Of a DNA stretch of 64,000 nt, positions 62,848 through 64,000 are shown piece by piece. The stretch is from contig CANJZE010000022.1 in NCBI GenBank assembly GCA_947479455.1, forward strand, positions 1-64,000. The letters run 5' to 3'. Within the stretch, counting starts at the first letter, position 1. Every line of letters starts with the position of its first letter. Position numbers and translations under genes: made by a program. Below the pieces are notes generated by a model that worked only from the letters and a program-made list of their open reading frames with translations, was not told the origin of the DNA and made no database searches. Origin of the DNA: Bacteroidota bacterium (lineage in GTDB: Bacteria > Bacteroidota > Bacteroidia > Chitinophagales > LD1).

Positions 62848-64000
62848 ATGATAAAATTTGAAGAAACCGTTTTGAAAAACGGATTGAAAGTAATTGTTCA
62901 TGAAGATGCCGCTACTACCATGGCAGCAGTGAACATTCTGTATAAAGTGGGCTCGCGCGATGAAGATATTCAGCAAACAGGTTTCGCGCATTTGTTTGAG
63001 CATTTCATGTTTGAAGGTTCTAAGAATATTCCTGAGTTCGATACGCCTTTGCAAAATGCGGGCGGTGAAAACAATGCGTTTACTTCTACCGATATTACCA
63101 ACTACTACGATATTCTTCCGGCTAATAATCTCGAAACTGCTTTTTGGTTAGAGAGTGACCGCATGCTTTCGCTCGCGTTTGACGAGGAAAGTTTGAACAC
63201 GCAAAAAAATGTGGTGATGGAAGAATTCAAAGAGCATTACATCAACCAGCCTTATGGAGATGTGTGGCATAAGATGTGCGCGCTGGCTTATAAAGTTCAT
63301 CCGTATCAATGGCCTGTGATTGGTTTAAATCTGGAACATATTGAGCAGGTGAAAATGCAATCGGCAAAGGATTTCTTCTTCAAATATTATCGGCCTAACA
63401 ATGCCGTGCTGGTAGTTGGTGGCAATGTAAAAGCAGCTGAAGTTTTCGCCTTAGCCGAAAAATGGTTTGGGGAAATTCCTTCGGGCGAAACAATTATTCG
63501 CAATTTACCGAAAGAGCCAATTCAGAACGAAGAAAGAGTCTTAGAAGTGAAAGCCGATGTGCCAGTTCACTCCATTTACAAAGCCTATAAAATAGGTACG
63601 CGCAACTCGGCCGATTTTTATGCCACTGATTTGCTCCGCGATATTTTAAGCAATGGCGATTCATCGCGCTTGTATCGTCAACTCGTGAAAGAGGAAAAAC
63701 TATTCAGCAGCATTAGTGCTTACGGAACCGATAGCATAGATGAAGGATTGCTATTAGTAGAAGGCAAGTTGAGTAAAGATGTTTCAATGGATGCGGCTGA
63801 AAGTGCGATTGAGAAAGTGTTGTATGAAATGACACAGGAAAAAATTTCGGATGATGAATTAGATAAAGTGAAAAACAAAATAGAAGCATACATGGTGTTC
63901 AGCGAAGTGAATGTGTTGAACCGTGTAATGAACCTCGCGTACTTCGAAATGTTGGGCAATGCGGCTGATGTAAATAACGAAGCGGAGAAATACCGTGCTG
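62848..64000 (+). CDS. M16-family zinc metallopeptidase (insulinase/PqqL-like), partial
   Basis: The frame opens at 62848 (MIKFEETVLKNGLKVIVHED) and stays open to the right edge. The inverted zinc motif HLFEH (HxxEH) is at about residues 50-54 with EEFKEH as the third-ligand region. The second M16 domain begins near SIYKAYKIGTRNSAD. M16 peptidases of this type cleave peptides in the periplasm or cytoplasm; no signal peptide is present in the visible start. A partner M16 gene often follows, beyond the window. Confidence 0.9.
   Translation, partial: MIKFEETVLKNGLKVIVHEDAATTMAAVNILYKVGSRDEDIQQTGFAHLFEHFMFEGSKNIPEFDTPLQNAGGENNAFTSTDITNYYDILPANNLETAFWLESDRMLSLAFDEESLNTQKNVVMEEFKEHYINQPYGDVWHKMCALAYKVHPYQWPVIGLNLEHIEQVKMQSAKDFFFKYYRPNNAVLVVGGNVKAAEVFALAEKWFGEIPSGETIIRNLPKEPIQNEERVLEVKADVPVHSIYKAYKIGTRNSADFYATDLLRDILSNGDSSRLYRQLVKEEKLFSSISAYGTDSIDEGLLLVEGKLSKDVSMDAAESAIEKVLYEMTQEKISDDELDKVKNKIEAYMVFSEVNVLNRVMNLAYFEMLGNAADVNNEAEKYRA

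Overview
The window looks like a chromosomal piece of a Bacteroidota bacterium, probably a Sphingobacteriia/Chitinophagia-like or environmental lineage. Four things support this: gldD and gldE gliding genes, many secreted proteins with type IX secretion (T9SS) sorting domains of both type A (IYPNP/IFPNP) and type B (SPNGDNVND), SprB-like repeat adhesins, and TTTG-N(18-19)-TAnnTTTG-type promoters. The base composition is AT-rich. I saw no tRNA, rRNA, CRISPR array, transposase or phage gene.

Layout. 1-3754 (minus strand): mutY-ssb-gldE-gldD, then the first 17 codons of carB at the left edge. 3888-6968: an accessory island (small hypothetical, GGCT-like protein, trypsin-like protease, palindromic element, two-gene DUF-like pair) lying between mutY and an HU gene. 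7020-14198: housekeeping genes (HU, FAD oxidoreductase, biotin carrier protein, glpD, a rhodanese without catalytic Cys, two tandem ArsR regulators, tsaB, radA). 14199-15451: a repeat-rich stretch with two almost identical 124-bp palindromic elements around two small Cys-rich lipoproteins. 15452-24509: surface and secreted proteins, a membrane patatin, and a T9SS cargo gene broken by one in-frame stop. 24514-29400: uvrA and an MscS channel. 29560-37200: a TonB-dependent receptor with three T9SS-exported hydrolase-fold proteins, one of which has lost its catalytic residues. 37362-44358: heme A synthase, an MFS carrier, a histone-H1-like basic protein, two methyltransferases, a kelch protein and carbonic anhydrase. 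44431-56581: an exported glycan-degradation cluster (sortilin-like beta-propeller, LolA-like protein, GH92, six-hairpin glycosidase, GH3, second GH92). 56634-59542: a small two-gene module bracketed by a 20-bp direct repeat, a DUF4468-like protein, a T9SS protein and a threonine-dehydrogenase-like SDR. 59699-64000: a very large SprB-repeat/CHU_C protein and the start of an M16 zinc peptidase.

The most unusual signal is not one gene but a layer of short repeats that has entered coding sequence. Seven-base tandem repeats of unrelated sequence lie between genes and also inside gldD (where they build the lipoprotein signal peptide), ctaA and the sortilin-like gene. A palindromic GC-rich element adds about 45 codons in frame near the N-terminus of uvrA, and another palindromic element supplies the 5' end of the gene ending at 6426. 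Because seven is not a multiple of three, loss or gain of one unit in gldD would switch its reading frame.
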